Origin: Rhabditoides inermis
Lineage: Eukaryota > Nematoda > Chromadorea > Rhabditida > Rhabditidae
Direction: 5' to 3'
Assembly: GCA_963966185.1 (NCBI GenBank)
Contig: CAWZYM010000110.1
Coordinates: 1 to 64,000 of the forward strand
DNA: 64,000 bases
How positions within the stretch are numbered: the first letter of the stretch is position 1; every line of letters starts with the position of its first letter. A model generated the notes under the pieces. It was not told the origin of the DNA, ran no database searches, and worked only from the letters and a program-made list of their open reading frames with translations. Both the position numbers and the translations under genes were made by a program. Positions 49,028 through 60,367 of the stretch are shown here, in pieces.

Positions 49028-50278
49028 ATGGACCCGCCTCCTCTGCTCCTCCCAGCCGAGCTGTGGCTGTGCATAGCGGAGTGTCTCCACCCCACCGACC
49101 TCCGCGCATTCTCGCGAGTCAGCCGCACGCACAGCGACATCGTTAGAACATATGCGGACAGGCTGCAGAAGTTTGTCGCCAATATCACGCCGACTGTTGA
49201 TGAAGAGGTACGCACTTGTCAAATCAGAAGTAAGTCCAGCTCATTGATTCTGTACATCACGATTTCAATGTGTCAATTATTCCATATCATTAGTTTTTAT
49301 TATCTTGTCGATTCAACTATCTGATGATTACAATGTGGTAATCTGAATTTTAATTTTCTTATTGATTCAGGGTGAGCTATGCTTGACGGGACGCATCATT
49401 TTGCGACGACGAGCGGAGATCACTTGGTAACTACTATTATATAATCAACAATTATAGTTTAACTGGTAAATTCAGGAAAATTCGCTTCTCTCCCTCCGGA
49501 TACAGTGTTTTGAAGAAAACTGCGGATGACTATCGCTCGTATAAGGACGTGGTCTATTGCGAGCAGAAAAACGACGCGTTCACTGAATGCATTGAGTTGA
49601 TCGCCAGGAGAGCGCACATATTCCTGCTGCTGGTGGGTATAGTATCAAGTGATGTATGCGGCTAGAGTTTTGGAGACAGGATAATGTGGTGGTTGGAGGG
49701 TCACTCTAAAAACCGTTTCACCTCCTGTGTTACTCTCAAACAACGTCAATTCAATCTTCACTGAACGTTGTGATCCGCAAAACATTCATGATTCTCATAT
49801 AGAAGTTGTGGATATAAACTTTTTTTAATTCACGTTTCATTTCAGGATGACACGGACGTGAAGTGCTTGGCACGCATCGCGCGCTACTTCTCTATGTTCG
49901 AAGACGTCGCCTTTCTGGTCACTGAAAGGGACACATATGGTAAGTGATCTCTCTCTCTCTCTCTCCCTTCCTCTCTCTCTCTCTCGTTCTCTCTCTCTCT
50001 ACTCTCTTTCTCAATTTCTCTCACTCAATTGTATTGATACTACATTACAGACTATATTCCTCATCTTACGTCATTACACACCCCGAATCAGCTTTCTATT
50101 CGGGTTGAGTCGGACCTTTCTATTCCGGGTAAGCGAATTTGTGTTTTCCTAGTCAAATACAAAAATAGAATTACCCGAGTAGTCGAAAAATATCTTACAT
50201 TACAGACGATCTTTTCCCATCATTGAACGTCGCTCGATTGAAGTGTTTAGACATGGACCCGTGTTATGTGTGGTCGCA

Positions 50279-50331
<53 letters not shown>

Positions 50332-50729
50332 CATATACAGGTAGTAGACGTTGACGACGACTGGTTGAATCTCTTCCGCGGCGAACACTTCTCCTCTACC
50401 GTCACCACCCGTATCACTCCCACTATGATCAATCGATTCATCAAGGTATGTCCTCAAACCTCTCACAGATTTTCAATAATCTTTCAGGATGTCTTATCTT
50501 GTAAGAGAAACGTTGCTACCTTGGAGTTTTCATTCGAATGGAGCGATAAGCTGAACACCTTCAGTGTGAGTGAGGGAGAGGGGGGGGGGGAGAGGAGAGA
50601 AAGGAGAGAGATAGAGAGGAGAGAGAGAGAGAGGAGAGAGAGAGAGAGGAGATAGATAGATAGAGAGATAAATAGAGAGGAGATAGAGAGGAGAGAGAAA
50701 GAGAGAGAGAGAGAAAGAGAGAAAGAGAA

Positions 50730-50760
<31 letters not shown>

Positions 50761-50809
50761 GAGAGAGATAGAGAGATAAATAGAGAGGAGATAGAGAGGA
50801 GAGAGAGAA

Positions 50810-50844
<35 letters not shown>

Positions 50845-51247
50845 AAGAGAAAGAGAGAAAGAGAGATAGAGAGAGAAAGAGAGAGAGATAGAGAGAGAAA
50901 GAGAAAGAGAGAGAAGGCAAAGACTCTCTCTTTCAGTCAACAGTCTGCGAATGCATCAGTGGCGTGAAATTCGAGTCAATCGACGAGGGATATACAAGTG
51001 GAGACGAATACATCGAGTACAAGTAAGTGTTCTTTGCTTTTCCTGGAAGTCTTTCTTTTTTCAGAATAGTGGACGCCGACGGACAATACTACACGCTGCA
51101 TTTGTATCGTGACACTCTTGGACTGTGAGTTCTCTCTCTCTCTCTCCCGGCATCTTATCTCGCTGTTTTTCTTAATCCCTTATCACTTTCTTGTATCCTA
51201 ATATTTCATATTATTTCAGGAGAATGCGTTTGCGACGCGAGTATTGA
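49028..51247 (+). CDS. F-box protein, copy 1
   Basis: Eleven exons: 49028-49207, 49371-49426, 49476-49632, 49846-49939, 50051-50128, 50206-50279, 50341-50445, 50488-50565, 50937-51022, 51065-51124, 51220-51247; 331 residues. The N-terminal F-box (LLLPAELWLCIAECLHPTDL followed by RAFSRVSRTHSDIV) is about residues 5-45; the rest has no recognised repeats and resembles the fast-evolving nematode F-box families, which act as substrate receptors of SCF ubiquitin ligases. AATAAA at 51343-51348 gives the 3' end. Intron 8 is a 371-bp block made almost wholly of GA-type repeats. The paralogue is at 58641-60817. Confidence 0.85.
50574..50914 (+). repeat. Long GA-rich intron tract, F-box copy 1
   Basis: About 340 bp of GAGAGA with GATA and GAAA interruptions on the coding strand, filling intron 8. 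It is shared with copy 2 (about 60170-60484). Confidence 0.95.
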
Positions 51248-51568
51248 GTTTCTCCGGAAAATATGCGCAGGATTGAAGGACGGGTTAAAATTTCTAAACA
51301 ATGCAACTAATTGTCTAGTCTATTGTTTTGTTTACTTTGATAAATAAATAAAATAACTGTTACTCATTATATTGTTGACAAACAATGCGTTTTGTTTTGT
51401 ATGTTTTGAATCACGCTCTGGCGTTCCTACAACTGGTTAAGGTTTTGAAACATCATTTAAGAGGATAAGGCAGACGTATGATTTTTGATATATAGCTTCT
51501 GACTTTGAAATATGAACCGTATGTGTGAAATTTTTATAGTAGCACTTAATCGAGCAAAACAAAAACTT

Positions 51569-51642
51569 TGCCGCCAGCAGGGGTCGAACCTGCGACCTTG
51601 GGCTTATTAGACCCACGCTCTAACCGACTGAGCTATGGCGGC
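51569..51642 (-). tRNA. tRNA-Ile (anticodon AAT), copy 1
   Basis: 74 nt including the A discriminator. Acceptor GCCGCCA pairs with TGGCGGC, D-arm GCTC...GAGC, anticodon stem TGGGT/GCCCA around loop CTAATAA (anticodon AAT), T-arm GCAGG TTCGACC CCTGC. No intron and no mismatch in the stems apart from one T-G pair. Identical sequence in copy 2. Confidence 0.97.
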
Positions 51643-51810
51643 TGATAGCGCCTGCACTGCGATGTCAGTATTCGTTTTCGCGCCGAAATAGATGATGGAA
51701 TCGATAGTGACAATTTTATTCAAGAAACAAAGTGAAGTGGAACTTGAGCAACAATAGTAGTTGAGCTGACAGGTGATTACTGCGAACAAAGAATAAGATA
51801 CTCAGTCTTC

Positions 51811-53226
51811 TCAGACAGTGATGGATTGAGTAGTGGAAGTGTCGGTGTGGTCTTCCATATCGCTCACTCGGTTGCTGATTGCACGCAACTTACGCACCAA
51901 AGCAACGACGGACAACACGACGATTGCAATCAGTTGGCAGATGGAGAAGAGACTGGAATGGGCATAAATTAATGTCATATACTAGTACTAGTTTCTCTAC
52001 TTGTTCTACTTGTTTCTATAGTTCTTTGCTCGCAATAAGTTGCGCGTGGTGAGGTAGATCAGACAGAGGAAGACAGAGAGTCAGCTCTCGATAATAGCGC
52101 GCAAAACAAGAAAGGCAGACGGTTATGTCACCGTATTTCGAACTGCAAACTAGGTAGATTGAAAACTATCGCTCTGGTAAGCACTATGAAAATATTATAT
52201 ATAATAGTATGCTATATCTCACATAGACACGAGCAGGAGAAAGGCGAACATGTTGAATAGGACAGCCGACGCGAAAAGCAAGGAGAACAGACAGCTGAAC
52301 GCCACGTTGAGCGTATTCTCATTGCAGTTCTGAAACGAACAAATTGAATTGTTTATATCTGTCTAAAATTCAATTTGCTTGCGCGCGACCGGTGCAAATA
52401 CAGCCATGGCGGGCGATTGGTGCTTGGATATTTGAACTGGAGAAATGGCGGGAGTTTTTTTTTACTAGTTGATATTACAAGAATTTACCGGAATAGCCGT
52501 GGTGTACATATCCTTGTACTTATCAGAGATCTCGGAGAGCACAAAGTAGTGGAGCGCAGCGAAAAAGACGCGAGAAAAGACCCTGAAGAGGACATTTACC
52601 AAACCATACAACAATAATTTTGATAGGGATGTCGAGGGGGCGTGGCTTAAATGGCACAATTTTTCCGGCATCACGCCGTCTCAAACGACGCACACCGTTG
52701 AATTCATCGCAAAAAGTTACATCTACTAGTGCTATTCCCGAAAGACGTCGTTTTGCCGGGTCACACATTATTATACAAAAACTATATTCTGTAAGCCAAA
52801 AAGTGGGCGGAGCCTAACCTCTCTGACCCTCTCTCGGCTCAATTATGAACAGTATTATATTATATTTTATATTGAACTACATTATGTATTATATTATATT
52901 TTATATTGAACTACATTTAGTAACAGTATTATATTATACTTTATATTGAACTACATTATGTCTCACAAGACCAACTTTGAAAATATCTCTGATATTGCTA
53001 CATTTTGAATGATTAGAAACTAACCAGATCATTCGAGTCTTGAAAAAATCGATGGTGACATGGCTGGACTTTTTGGTAGCGCAATTCCTCTCCTGTAAGA
53101 AATACGTGATTTTGTGAATAATAAATCTTATTTTAGAAACTCACAATGTCTTTGAAGCTGTAGAGAGTGAAGGCGACATCGAACAAACCAGCCACGAAGA
53201 GAAAGGCAGTCAGCTGAAATGGAGGA

Positions 53227-53276
<50 letters not shown>

Positions 53277-53709
53277 GCGTGCTTCGGTGGTTGGACGTCT
53301 GCTCCAATGACTATCGGATTCTGATCATTCACTCACCACTCACCCAGGCCGCTGTCTTGCACTGATGCATGGATGCGAACGCCACACGAAGAACCTCCAG
53401 CGCCGAGAAGCCATAGAGACAGACGAGGATGATGAACACTGAAACAGCAGGGTATCTGATACTTTATTTGTGAATTACTCTCTGTTGTGCCATTGTCTCA
53501 TTTTGTGTTCAATCCGGGGTCGTCCCGAGAACAATATAGGTGATTACGACTACGTCAGCAGAGGAAGACAGTCTCCTTCCTTTATTTCATCGACTACCTC
53601 ACTCACCGTGCATCCGGACGTTTCTCTTCGGAGAGGATTCTTCGATGACGATCCGCGCATCCTGCTTCTTCCCTTTCTTCCCGGGAGTGACGACAGAGAG
53701 TAGAGCCAT
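51811..53709 (-). CDS. Predicted four-TM membrane protein, copy 1
   Basis: Seven exons on the minus strand: 53709-53607, 53438-53344, 53213-53145, 53092-53025, 52582-52489, 52329-52223, 51952-51811; 225 residues. A 35-residue basic cytosolic N-terminus, then four hydrophobic segments (FIILVCLYGFSALEVL, LTAFLFVAGLFDVAF, FSLLFASAVLFNMFAFLLLV, ICQLIAIVVLSVVALV) and an acidic Ser/Thr tail. No family recognised; the topology is tetraspan-like but lacks tetraspanin Cys motifs. A TTTCCAG acceptor abuts the ATG, suggesting trans-splicing directly before the start codon. (CT)n at 53229-53272 in an intron. Confidence 0.78.
52612..52998. mobile_element. Insertion in the four-TM gene intron, copy 1 only
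   Basis: Copy 2 has a 46-nt intron here (62041-62086), while copy 1 has 442 nt; the extra sequence contains a GTGGGCGGAGCC segment and three repeats of a TATTATATTATA-like unit. Probably a small mobile element that arrived after duplication, or one lost from copy 2. Confidence 0.5.
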
Positions 53710-54394
53710 CTGGAAATTTGAACAAAAAAATTGGGTAGAAGCTCGCGCGGGAGCTAGAAAGTAGAGCCATATGGAAATTTGCTTATCAGTGAAACATAAA
53801 AGTTGGGAGTTGAGTAGATTGAAAGAAATGAAGAATGATTGTATGTGAGGGGAGGGGCGTCTTTCAGCTTTTGAGGGGTTGGCGCGGGAGTCTGGCAGTC
53901 TCAGGATCGATCGATGAGGCGTGTAGCCTCCGGCATTGATTCCAGAGATCCTTGTTGTGTTGCGTGAGGAAATCAAGGATATTTTCGGCGGTCGTTGGTG
54001 TGTGATGAGTTCATATTATCTACTATCCATGGGCGAAGATTTCATCCTTATTTCTCCATATCGACTAATGGCAGGCAGAGCTTTGACCAACTCGCTTCGT
54101 TCCAATGAGAAGGGGTTGCGCAAAGCAGCTCACACGGCTGAAACGTTCAAAACTTTGACACGATTCATCTCGAAACGTATGGTCCATTCAGGAAAACCGT
54201 AAAAAATGAAACCTTTCATTCGGGATTAGTGTTGTGGTAGTGCAACATGCCAACATCCGTGTTTTGAACTTGTGTGTGTTTGAACTCAACTATATGATCA
54301 ATCAATAAAGTGTGCAGCGTAATTGGATGCGATTCACAAAGAGCGAATCACTAATAACACCTTTGTGACGATGAACCACCATTTTATTTTGATC
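53710..54394. other. Spacer between four-TM gene and secreted-protein gene
   Basis: 685 bp, divergent promoter region. It contains a duplicated 19-bp block (TAGAGCCATCTGGAAATTT at 53701 and a close copy near 53761). A small open frame at 53936-54202 exists in both copies but carries mutually compensating out-of-frame indels, so I do not call it a gene. Confidence 0.5.
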
Positions 54395-54705
54395 ATGCGC
54401 TCTGAAACTGTACTCATTCTCACACTATTGTTCATCATTGGTTGTACACAGGACATAGGTTACGTTTTAGTCATAATTGGATTTTTATCATGGGATCCGA
54501 ATCTGGGTTGTTCAACATCACTACTTTCACGTTCTCTATTTCAACTTTAGACAGTGACGCTCTGACTGACTGTTTCCTCCCGGAGTCGCGGTGCGGCGAG
54601 ATCAAAGGGGCGAGATGGAGGCTGGGAAAATCCAAGGAAGAGGAAGAGTGGCTCAGGTCTAGGGGAAGGACCGAGGAAGAGATCACAGTGATTTTAGAGA
54701 AATGA
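54395..54705 (+). CDS. Small secreted protein
   Basis: Two exons, 54395-54458 and 54551-54705, joining in frame to 72 residues. A classic signal peptide (MRSETVLILTLLFIIGCTQ) is followed by a mature part with two Cys (DCFLPESRC) and a charged tail (SKEEEEWLRSRGRTEEE). A second in-frame ATG lies upstream at 54371. AATAAA at 54722-54727 supports the 3' end. No family recognised. Copy 2 is broken (see 63421). Confidence 0.6.
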
Positions 54706-54721
54706 CGTGTGACAAAAATAT

Positions 54722-54727
54722 AATAAA
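54722..54727 (+). terminator. Polyadenylation signal AATAAA
   Basis: 17 nt after the stop of the small secreted protein gene. Confidence 0.55.
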
Positions 54728-54903
54728 TAATAGTTTATCCATAAAACGGTCAAGTACTGAATGAGGATAGTGGAGTTAAATGTGACTGATTTCTGTCATT
54801 AAGTTGTTTATTTTTTTACGTTTCATCGCAACTGTAAAATCAGCGGATATCTTTCCAATTGATCAGATAAAGGTCCAATAGTGTGATCGAAATGCTCTGT
54901 CCG

Positions 54904-54961
<58 letters not shown>
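54904..54961. repeat. (TA)n microsatellite closing duplication copy 1
   Basis: About 29 TA units directly before the retrotransposon 5' end. The matching tract in copy 2 is 63624-63713. Confidence 0.98.
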
Positions 54962-54964
<3 letters not shown>

Positions 54965-55098
54965 GCGACGACTGCTCGTTGGCGCTCCTTTCCGGGCGGA
55001 CGGACTGGTCGCGGACGGACAGACACTTCTGGCCTTGGAGGAGGGAACACGACCGGTGGGGAAGGTGCTAAACCTGTAGCGACGGTCGCAAACCTTCA

Positions 55099-57816
55099 AT
55101 GAGCGAGCAAAGACCTCTATTTCCTAGGCTATTCTACAGTAATCTCAGATCTCTATCTAATTCCAAATTTATATCTATTTCGGATTTAATTCTCGAAACA
55201 CCAACTATATGCACTTTTACGGAGATATGGATTTCTGATGAAAGTTCTGTACCTGTTTTTCCCAACTCTATATCGTACCCAGTTTGTCGTTCCAATAAGC
55301 GGGGAGGAGGTGCTTTAGTAGTGGTCCCATCCAAATTTGGTTCTTGTTTGATAGGCAAAGAGAGTTGTGTTGAGTTTGACGCTGTGGCAGTGTTAGTTAC
55401 ATTTCCATCGGGTGAACATACAATTATTTGTGCAGTATATCGTCCACCTAATTCTCCCACGACGTTCATGACTAAGTTCTCGTCGTTTATACAATCATTA
55501 GACGCGCGATGTTCTGTGATAGTATCTGGCGATTTCAATTTTCCAAGTATTCAGTGGGACACACTATCAGCAATAGGCTGTGAACCACAACAGTTCTTGG
55601 ATTACTGTACTTCACAAGGGTGGTACCAAAGCGTAAGATTCCCTACTAGGGGTGCTAACACTCTAGACTTGTTGTTGTGCAATGACCCTACACTTTTATA
55701 TGACACCCATTCTGGTCCTAAATTAAGTGATCATCTTTCAATCATCTCGCATATCAGTGTTGGATTGGTTAAAAAGAGCAACAAAAAGAGCACTTATTTA
55801 GACTTTAGATCTGCCGACTATAAAGGGATGGAATCTGATCTTAGCAATATTGATTGGGTAACACAATTTTCTAGATGTAGCACTATCGATGACAAATATA
55901 ACTGTTTGATTCAAGTCTTGCAATCTAGTATTGACCTACGCGTTCCAAGAAAAACAATTCAATCGGAGAAAACATTTCCACCCTGGCTACTATCTATCAG
56001 ACACCGGTTGCGCAAATTGTACGATCGGCACCGTAAATCAAAGTGTAACGTAGATCTGATAAATTATCAATCGGCATTCAATGAGTATAGAATTTCCTTG
56101 AAAAATTACCAGAGAGAGAGGCAGAAACATATATTAGCCACTTCATGTACATCACAATATTGGTCTTACATAAAAAGTAAAAGCACATCACGTCCTGACA
56201 TACCATTTATACGTGATAAGGATAGATTGATATCAGATGACTCCGAACGTGCTTCTTTGTTTAATAAATACTTTGTAACGGTATTTACTACTGACGATAA
56301 AAAACCTTTTGAAGTTAGCTCGAAAACAAATAATTCGCTGCTTGACATAGATGTATCTCCACACGTAGTGTATGAATATCTGAGTAGATTTAAGAGAAAG
56401 TTATCCTCAGGTCCAGATAACATACCCTCTATTTTACTACAGAGTCTAGCTTTAGTTCTAGCAGAACCGCTCAGTTACATCTTCAGAGAATCTCTAGACA
56501 CTGGTATTCTGCCCTCTCTTTGGAAACAGTCCATAGTAGTTCCAGTGATAAAGAAAGGTGATCCAAGTTTGACTAGTAACTATAGACCAATAAGCCTTAC
56601 ATGCACAACATGCCGTGCTTTTGAAAGAATCATAGTTTTTCATATGCGAAATCACATGTGGAATTGTAATCTTGTTAACGATAGACAGTTCGGGTTCCTT
56701 AATAATCGGTCCACTACATCACAGTTAATGGAGTATGTCAAATACTTGGTTAAAAAGATTGACTCGAAATTCTCTGTCGACTCTGTATACTTAGATGTAT
56801 CTAAAGCGTTTGATGTTGTGAATCATAGAAGACTTCTTAAAATCATAGAATCTTACGGTATTCGGAATAAAATACATAGATGGTTGACAAATTATCTATC
56901 TGGCAGATCACAGTGTGTTCGTATAAACTCATCCTGTTCCCCATGGTTAGATGTCTCATCTGGTGTTCCCCAAGGGTCCGTGCTAGGCCCGTTGCTCTTC
57001 CTCATCTATATAAACGATATAGGTGAGGCGATCCAACACTGTGAGTATCTGGTATATGCGGATGATTGTAAGATGTACATTTCGGATGATGTACCTGATT
57101 ATGATAAGCGACTAGCAAGTGATGTGATAAGAGTGTCTGATTGGTTGAGAAATCGCCAAATGAATTTGAGTCTTTCAAAATGCACGGTAATGCATTTTGG
57201 AAAATCGAATGCTCAGGTACATTATTCTGTTTGTGGACAACAGTTGGAATCAGTACGTTCTATAAAAGATTTGGGTTTCCAATTTTCTTATGATCTTACC
57301 CCAGAAGCTCATATTAGAAAACAAGTTAGAAAAGCTTCATCATTATCAACATTAGTTAGAAAGGTATTCATCTATGACTTCAAACTACTATCGAACTTTT
57401 ACCTACATAAAGTGAGACCAATATTAGAATTTGGGTCAGAACTATATTGCCTCATGGATAATTCTCATATTAATCTCTTAGAAAAGGTACAACGCAAGTT
57501 TACCAAGTACCTTCTCCCTAAAACAGACTATAAACATAGGTTGGAAAATCTAGGGTTAGAAACATTGTATATGAGACGCTTGATGATTGATCTTTCTTTG
57601 GCACATGCATATATTTATGGACATATCTTTGTACACCCAATACCACTGACACTGTCTAGCACAACTCATACACGACAACTTCGGGGCCATTCACTTAAAC
57701 TATACAACTCATCTAAAACCACTCTCTCGCAGTCCTTTTTCCCTTTTCGTATTCATAATATTTGGAATCTCCTCCCCAGTAGTATTGTTCTTATCAATGA
57801 TAAAGGGGGTTCTTAG
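55099..57816 (+). CDS. LINE polyprotein: AP-type endonuclease + reverse transcriptase
   Basis: 905 residues uninterrupted. Endonuclease, about residues 1-220: start YSNLRSLSN, TEIWISDE, YRPPNSP, SGDFNFPSIQWD and SDHLSII (catalytic Asp-His). Reverse transcriptase, about 430-720: KKGDPSLTSNYRPISLT, FGFLNNRSTTSQL, YLDVSKAFDVVNH, SSGVPQGSVLGPLLF and the catalytic box YADD. The ORF now ends within an inserted 398-bp element: its last three codons come from the terminal repeat, and the host frame resumes after the insertion for about 27 more codons. Confidence 0.95.
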   Translation: MSEQRPLFPRLFYSNLRSLSNSKFISISDLILETPTICTFTEIWISDESSVPVFPNSISYPVCRSNKRGGGALVVVPSKFGSCLIGKESCVEFDAVAVLVTFPSGEHTIICAVYRPPNSPTTFMTKFSSFIQSLDARCSVIVSGDFNFPSIQWDTLSAIGCEPQQFLDYCTSQGWYQSVRFPTRGANTLDLLLCNDPTLLYDTHSGPKLSDHLSIISHISVGLVKKSNKKSTYLDFRSADYKGMESDLSNIDWVTQFSRCSTIDDKYNCLIQVLQSSIDLRVPRKTIQSEKTFPPWLLSIRHRLRKLYDRHRKSKCNVDLINYQSAFNEYRISLKNYQRERQKHILATSCTSQYWSYIKSKSTSRPDIPFIRDKDRLISDDSERASLFNKYFVTVFTTDDKKPFEVSSKTNNSLLDIDVSPHVVYEYLSRFKRKLSSGPDNIPSILLQSLALVLAEPLSYIFRESLDTGILPSLWKQSIVVPVIKKGDPSLTSNYRPISLTCTTCRAFERIIVFHMRNHMWNCNLVNDRQFGFLNNRSTTSQLMEYVKYLVKKIDSKFSVDSVYLDVSKAFDVVNHRRLLKIIESYGIRNKIHRWLTNYLSGRSQCVRINSSCSPWLDVSSGVPQGSVLGPLLFLIYINDIGEAIQHCEYLVYADDCKMYISDDVPDYDKRLASDVIRVSDWLRNRQMNLSLSKCTVMHFGKSNAQVHYSVCGQQLESVRSIKDLGFQFSYDLTPEAHIRKQVRKASSLSTLVRKVFIYDFKLLSNFYLHKVRPILEFGSELYCLMDNSHINLLEKVQRKFTKYLLPKTDYKHRLENLGLETLYMRRLMIDLSLAHAYIYGHIFVHPIPLTLSSTTHTRQLRGHSLKLYNSSKTTLSQSFFPFRIHNIWNLLPSSIVLINDKGGS

Positions 57817-58201
57817 CTACTCGGTAGAGCCTAAGGCTTGTTTGGACCTCTGCGCTCTCCGTGAAAGCACACTATTTCGTCTTCCACTCGCGTGTTCGAG
57901 CCTCTACAGCATCGATAGACCCAAACAGGAACCTTGATCGAAGCGCGTTTGAGGCTCGATAGAGGGTTGTTAGAAGGTTGATAGAGGGTGCCTCAAACAG
58001 AGGCGAGCCTCTATCAACCTTCTAACAACCCTCTATCGCTCGGATTGTAATGGGGATTTGTTAGGGTCAAACGCTCCCGTTTGGGTCTATCGATGCTATA
58101 GAGGCTCGAACACGCGAGTGGAAGACGAAATAGTGTGCTTTCACGGAGAGCGCAGAGGTCCGAACATGCGTTAGGGTCTGCCGAGTAGCTAAGAACCCCC
58201 T
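57804..58201. mobile_element. 398-bp foldback MITE, TAA target duplication, inside the LINE ORF
   Basis: Termini AGGGGGTTCTTAGCTACTCG and its inverse are perfect at the ends, and the arms pair through most of the element (for example GGTTGTTAGAAGGTTGATAG in the centre). TAA flanks both sides (57801-57803 and 58202-58204). The 3-bp TWA duplication fits PIF/Harbinger-type transposition. No transposase. Confidence 0.85.
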
Positions 58202-58640
58202 TAAAGGTGCATATAGATCAGCTATGCAGAAGTACGTTCTTCTGAACAAATCCAAACTTCATATAACAGACCCAACACATCTATAGATTTTATGTAGAGT
58301 TCTTTGCTCGCTAGTTGACGGGGAAAGACGGTTGGACAGGGGTAGTGTCTATCTCACCGGCCGGGTTTTCTCACCCAACTATAGAAGTGACAGGATAGTC
58401 TCTCACCGCATATGCTGTTATAAACACAGTGTCTGGTGAGGGATTATCCCTTCGGTTCGACTGCGTTCAGAGCGTACAAACGGACGGGACGTCATCGTAA
58501 AGAAGTCAAAACGTTCGTCTAGTCTCAAACTGTGCGCTTTTTACACTGTCAACCCATTGTTCATGTCACTTGTCTCAATTATGAATAAAGTATATATACG
58601 CCTATGGTTTCGAAGCCCACACCTGTGCTGTTTGAGTGTC

Positions 58641-59551
58641 ATGGACCCGCCTCCTCTGCTCCTCCCACCCGAGCTGTGGCTGTGCATAGCGGAGTGTCTC
58701 CCCCCCTCCGACCTCCGCGCCTTCTCGCGCGTCAGCCGCACGCACAGCGACATCGTTAGAACATATGCGGACAGGCTGCAGAAGTTTGTCGCCAATATCA
58801 CGCCGACTGTTGATGAAGAGGTACGCACTTGTCAAATCAGAAGTTCAGCTCATTGATTCTGTACATCACGATTTCAATGTGTCAATTATTCCATATCATT
58901 AGTTTTTATTATCTTGTCGATTCAACTATCTGATGATTACAATGTGGTAATCTGAATTTTAATTTTCTTATTGTTTCAGGGTGAGCTATGCTTGACGGGA
59001 CGCATCATTTTGCGACGACGAGCGGAGATCACTTGGTAACTACTATTATATAATCAACAATTATAGTTTAACTGGTAATTTCAGGAAAATTCGCTTCTCT
59101 CCCTCCGGATACAGTGTTTTGAAGAAAACTGCGGATGACTATCGCTCGTATAAGGACGTGGTCTATTGCGAGCAGAAAAACGACGCGTTCACTGAATGCA
59201 TTGAGTTGATCGCCAGGAGAGCGCACATATTCCTGCTGCTGGTGGGTATAATATCAAGTGATGTATGCGGCTAGAGTTTTGGAGACAGGATAATGTGGTG
59301 GTTCGAGGGTCACTCTAAACACCGTCTCACCTCCTGTGTTACTCTCAAACGTCAATTCAATCTTCACTGAACGTTGTGATCCGCAAAACATTCATGATTC
59401 TCATATAGAAGTTGTGGATATAAACTTTTTTTAATTCACGTTTCATTTCAGGATGACACGGACGTGAAGTGCTTGGCACGCATCGCGCGCTACTTCTCTA
59501 TGTTCGAAGACGTCGCCTTTCTGGTCACTGAAAGGGACACATATGGTAAGT

Positions 59552-59586
<35 letters not shown>

Positions 59587-59880
59587 TCCTCTCTCTCTCT
59601 CTACTCTCTTTCTCAATTTCTCTCTCTCAATTGTATTGATACTACATTACAGACTATATTCCTCATCTTACGTCATTACACACCCCGAATCAGCTTTCTA
59701 TTCGGGTTGAGTCGGACCTTTCTATTCCGGGTAAGCGAATTTGTGTTTTCCTAGTCAAATACAAAAATAGAATTACCCGAGTAGTCGAAAAATATCTTAC
59801 ATTACAGACGATCTTTTCCCATCATTGAACGTCGCTCGATTGAAGTGTTTAGACATGGACCCGTGTTATGTGTGGTCGCA

Positions 59881-59929
<49 letters not shown>

Positions 59930-60336
59930 CATATTCAGGTAGTAGACGTTGACGACGACTGGTTGAATCTCTTCCGCGGCGAACACTTCTCCTCTACCGT
60001 CACCACCCGTATCACTCCCACTATGATCAATCGATTCATCAAGGTATGTCCTCAAACCTCTCACAGATTTTCAATAATCTTTCAGGATGTCTTATCTTGT
60101 AAGAGAAACGTTGCTACCTTGGAGTTTTCATTCGAATGGAGCGATAAGCTGAACACCTTCAGTGTGAGTGAGGGAGAGGGGGGGGGGGGGAGAGGAGAGA
60201 AAGGAGAGAGATAGAGAGGAGAGAGAGAGGAGAGAGAGAGGAGAGAGAGAGAGGAGATAGATAGATAGAGAGATAAATAGAGAGGAGATAGAGAGGAGAG
60301 AGAGAAAGAGAGAGAGAGAAAGAGAGAAAGAGAGAA

Positions 60337-60367
<31 letters not shown>

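Larger units (their letters stand above)
48983..54961. repeat. Segmental duplication, copy 1
   Basis: This block matches 58596-63713 in direct orientation, gene for gene and in introns as well as exons. It holds an F-box gene, tRNA-Ile, a four-TM gene, a small secreted-protein gene and a terminal (TA)n. Compared with copy 2 it has an extra 385 bp in a four-TM intron (about 52612-52998) and retains about 285 bp (54597-54880) that copy 2 lacks. Confidence 0.95.
54962..58595 (+). mobile_element. Non-LTR retrotransposon (LINE), CR1/jockey-like group
   Basis: Runs from the (TA)n tract to the polyadenylation signal AATAAA (58584-58589) and a short TATATA tail at the start of duplication copy 2. 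It contains one long ORF with endonuclease and reverse transcriptase, about 300 bp of 3' UTR, and a foldback element inserted near the ORF end. About 137 bp precede the ORF and no ORF1 is seen, so it is either 5'-truncated or a single-ORF family. The almost undamaged ORF implies recent insertion. Confidence 0.9.

Noticed and set aside
50530..50940. 136-residue Ser/Leu open frame on the minus strand
   Set aside because: It is the reverse complement of the GA-rich F-box intron; no start context or homology.
53936..54202. 88-codon open frame present in both duplicates (62988-63230 in copy 2)
   Set aside because: The copies differ by indels of about 14 and 10 nt that scramble the middle; openness looks accidental and no signal or family is seen.
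54962..58595. Retrovirus or LTR element
   Set aside because: No LTRs, gag, protease or integrase; an AP-endonuclease plus RT with YADD identifies a LINE.
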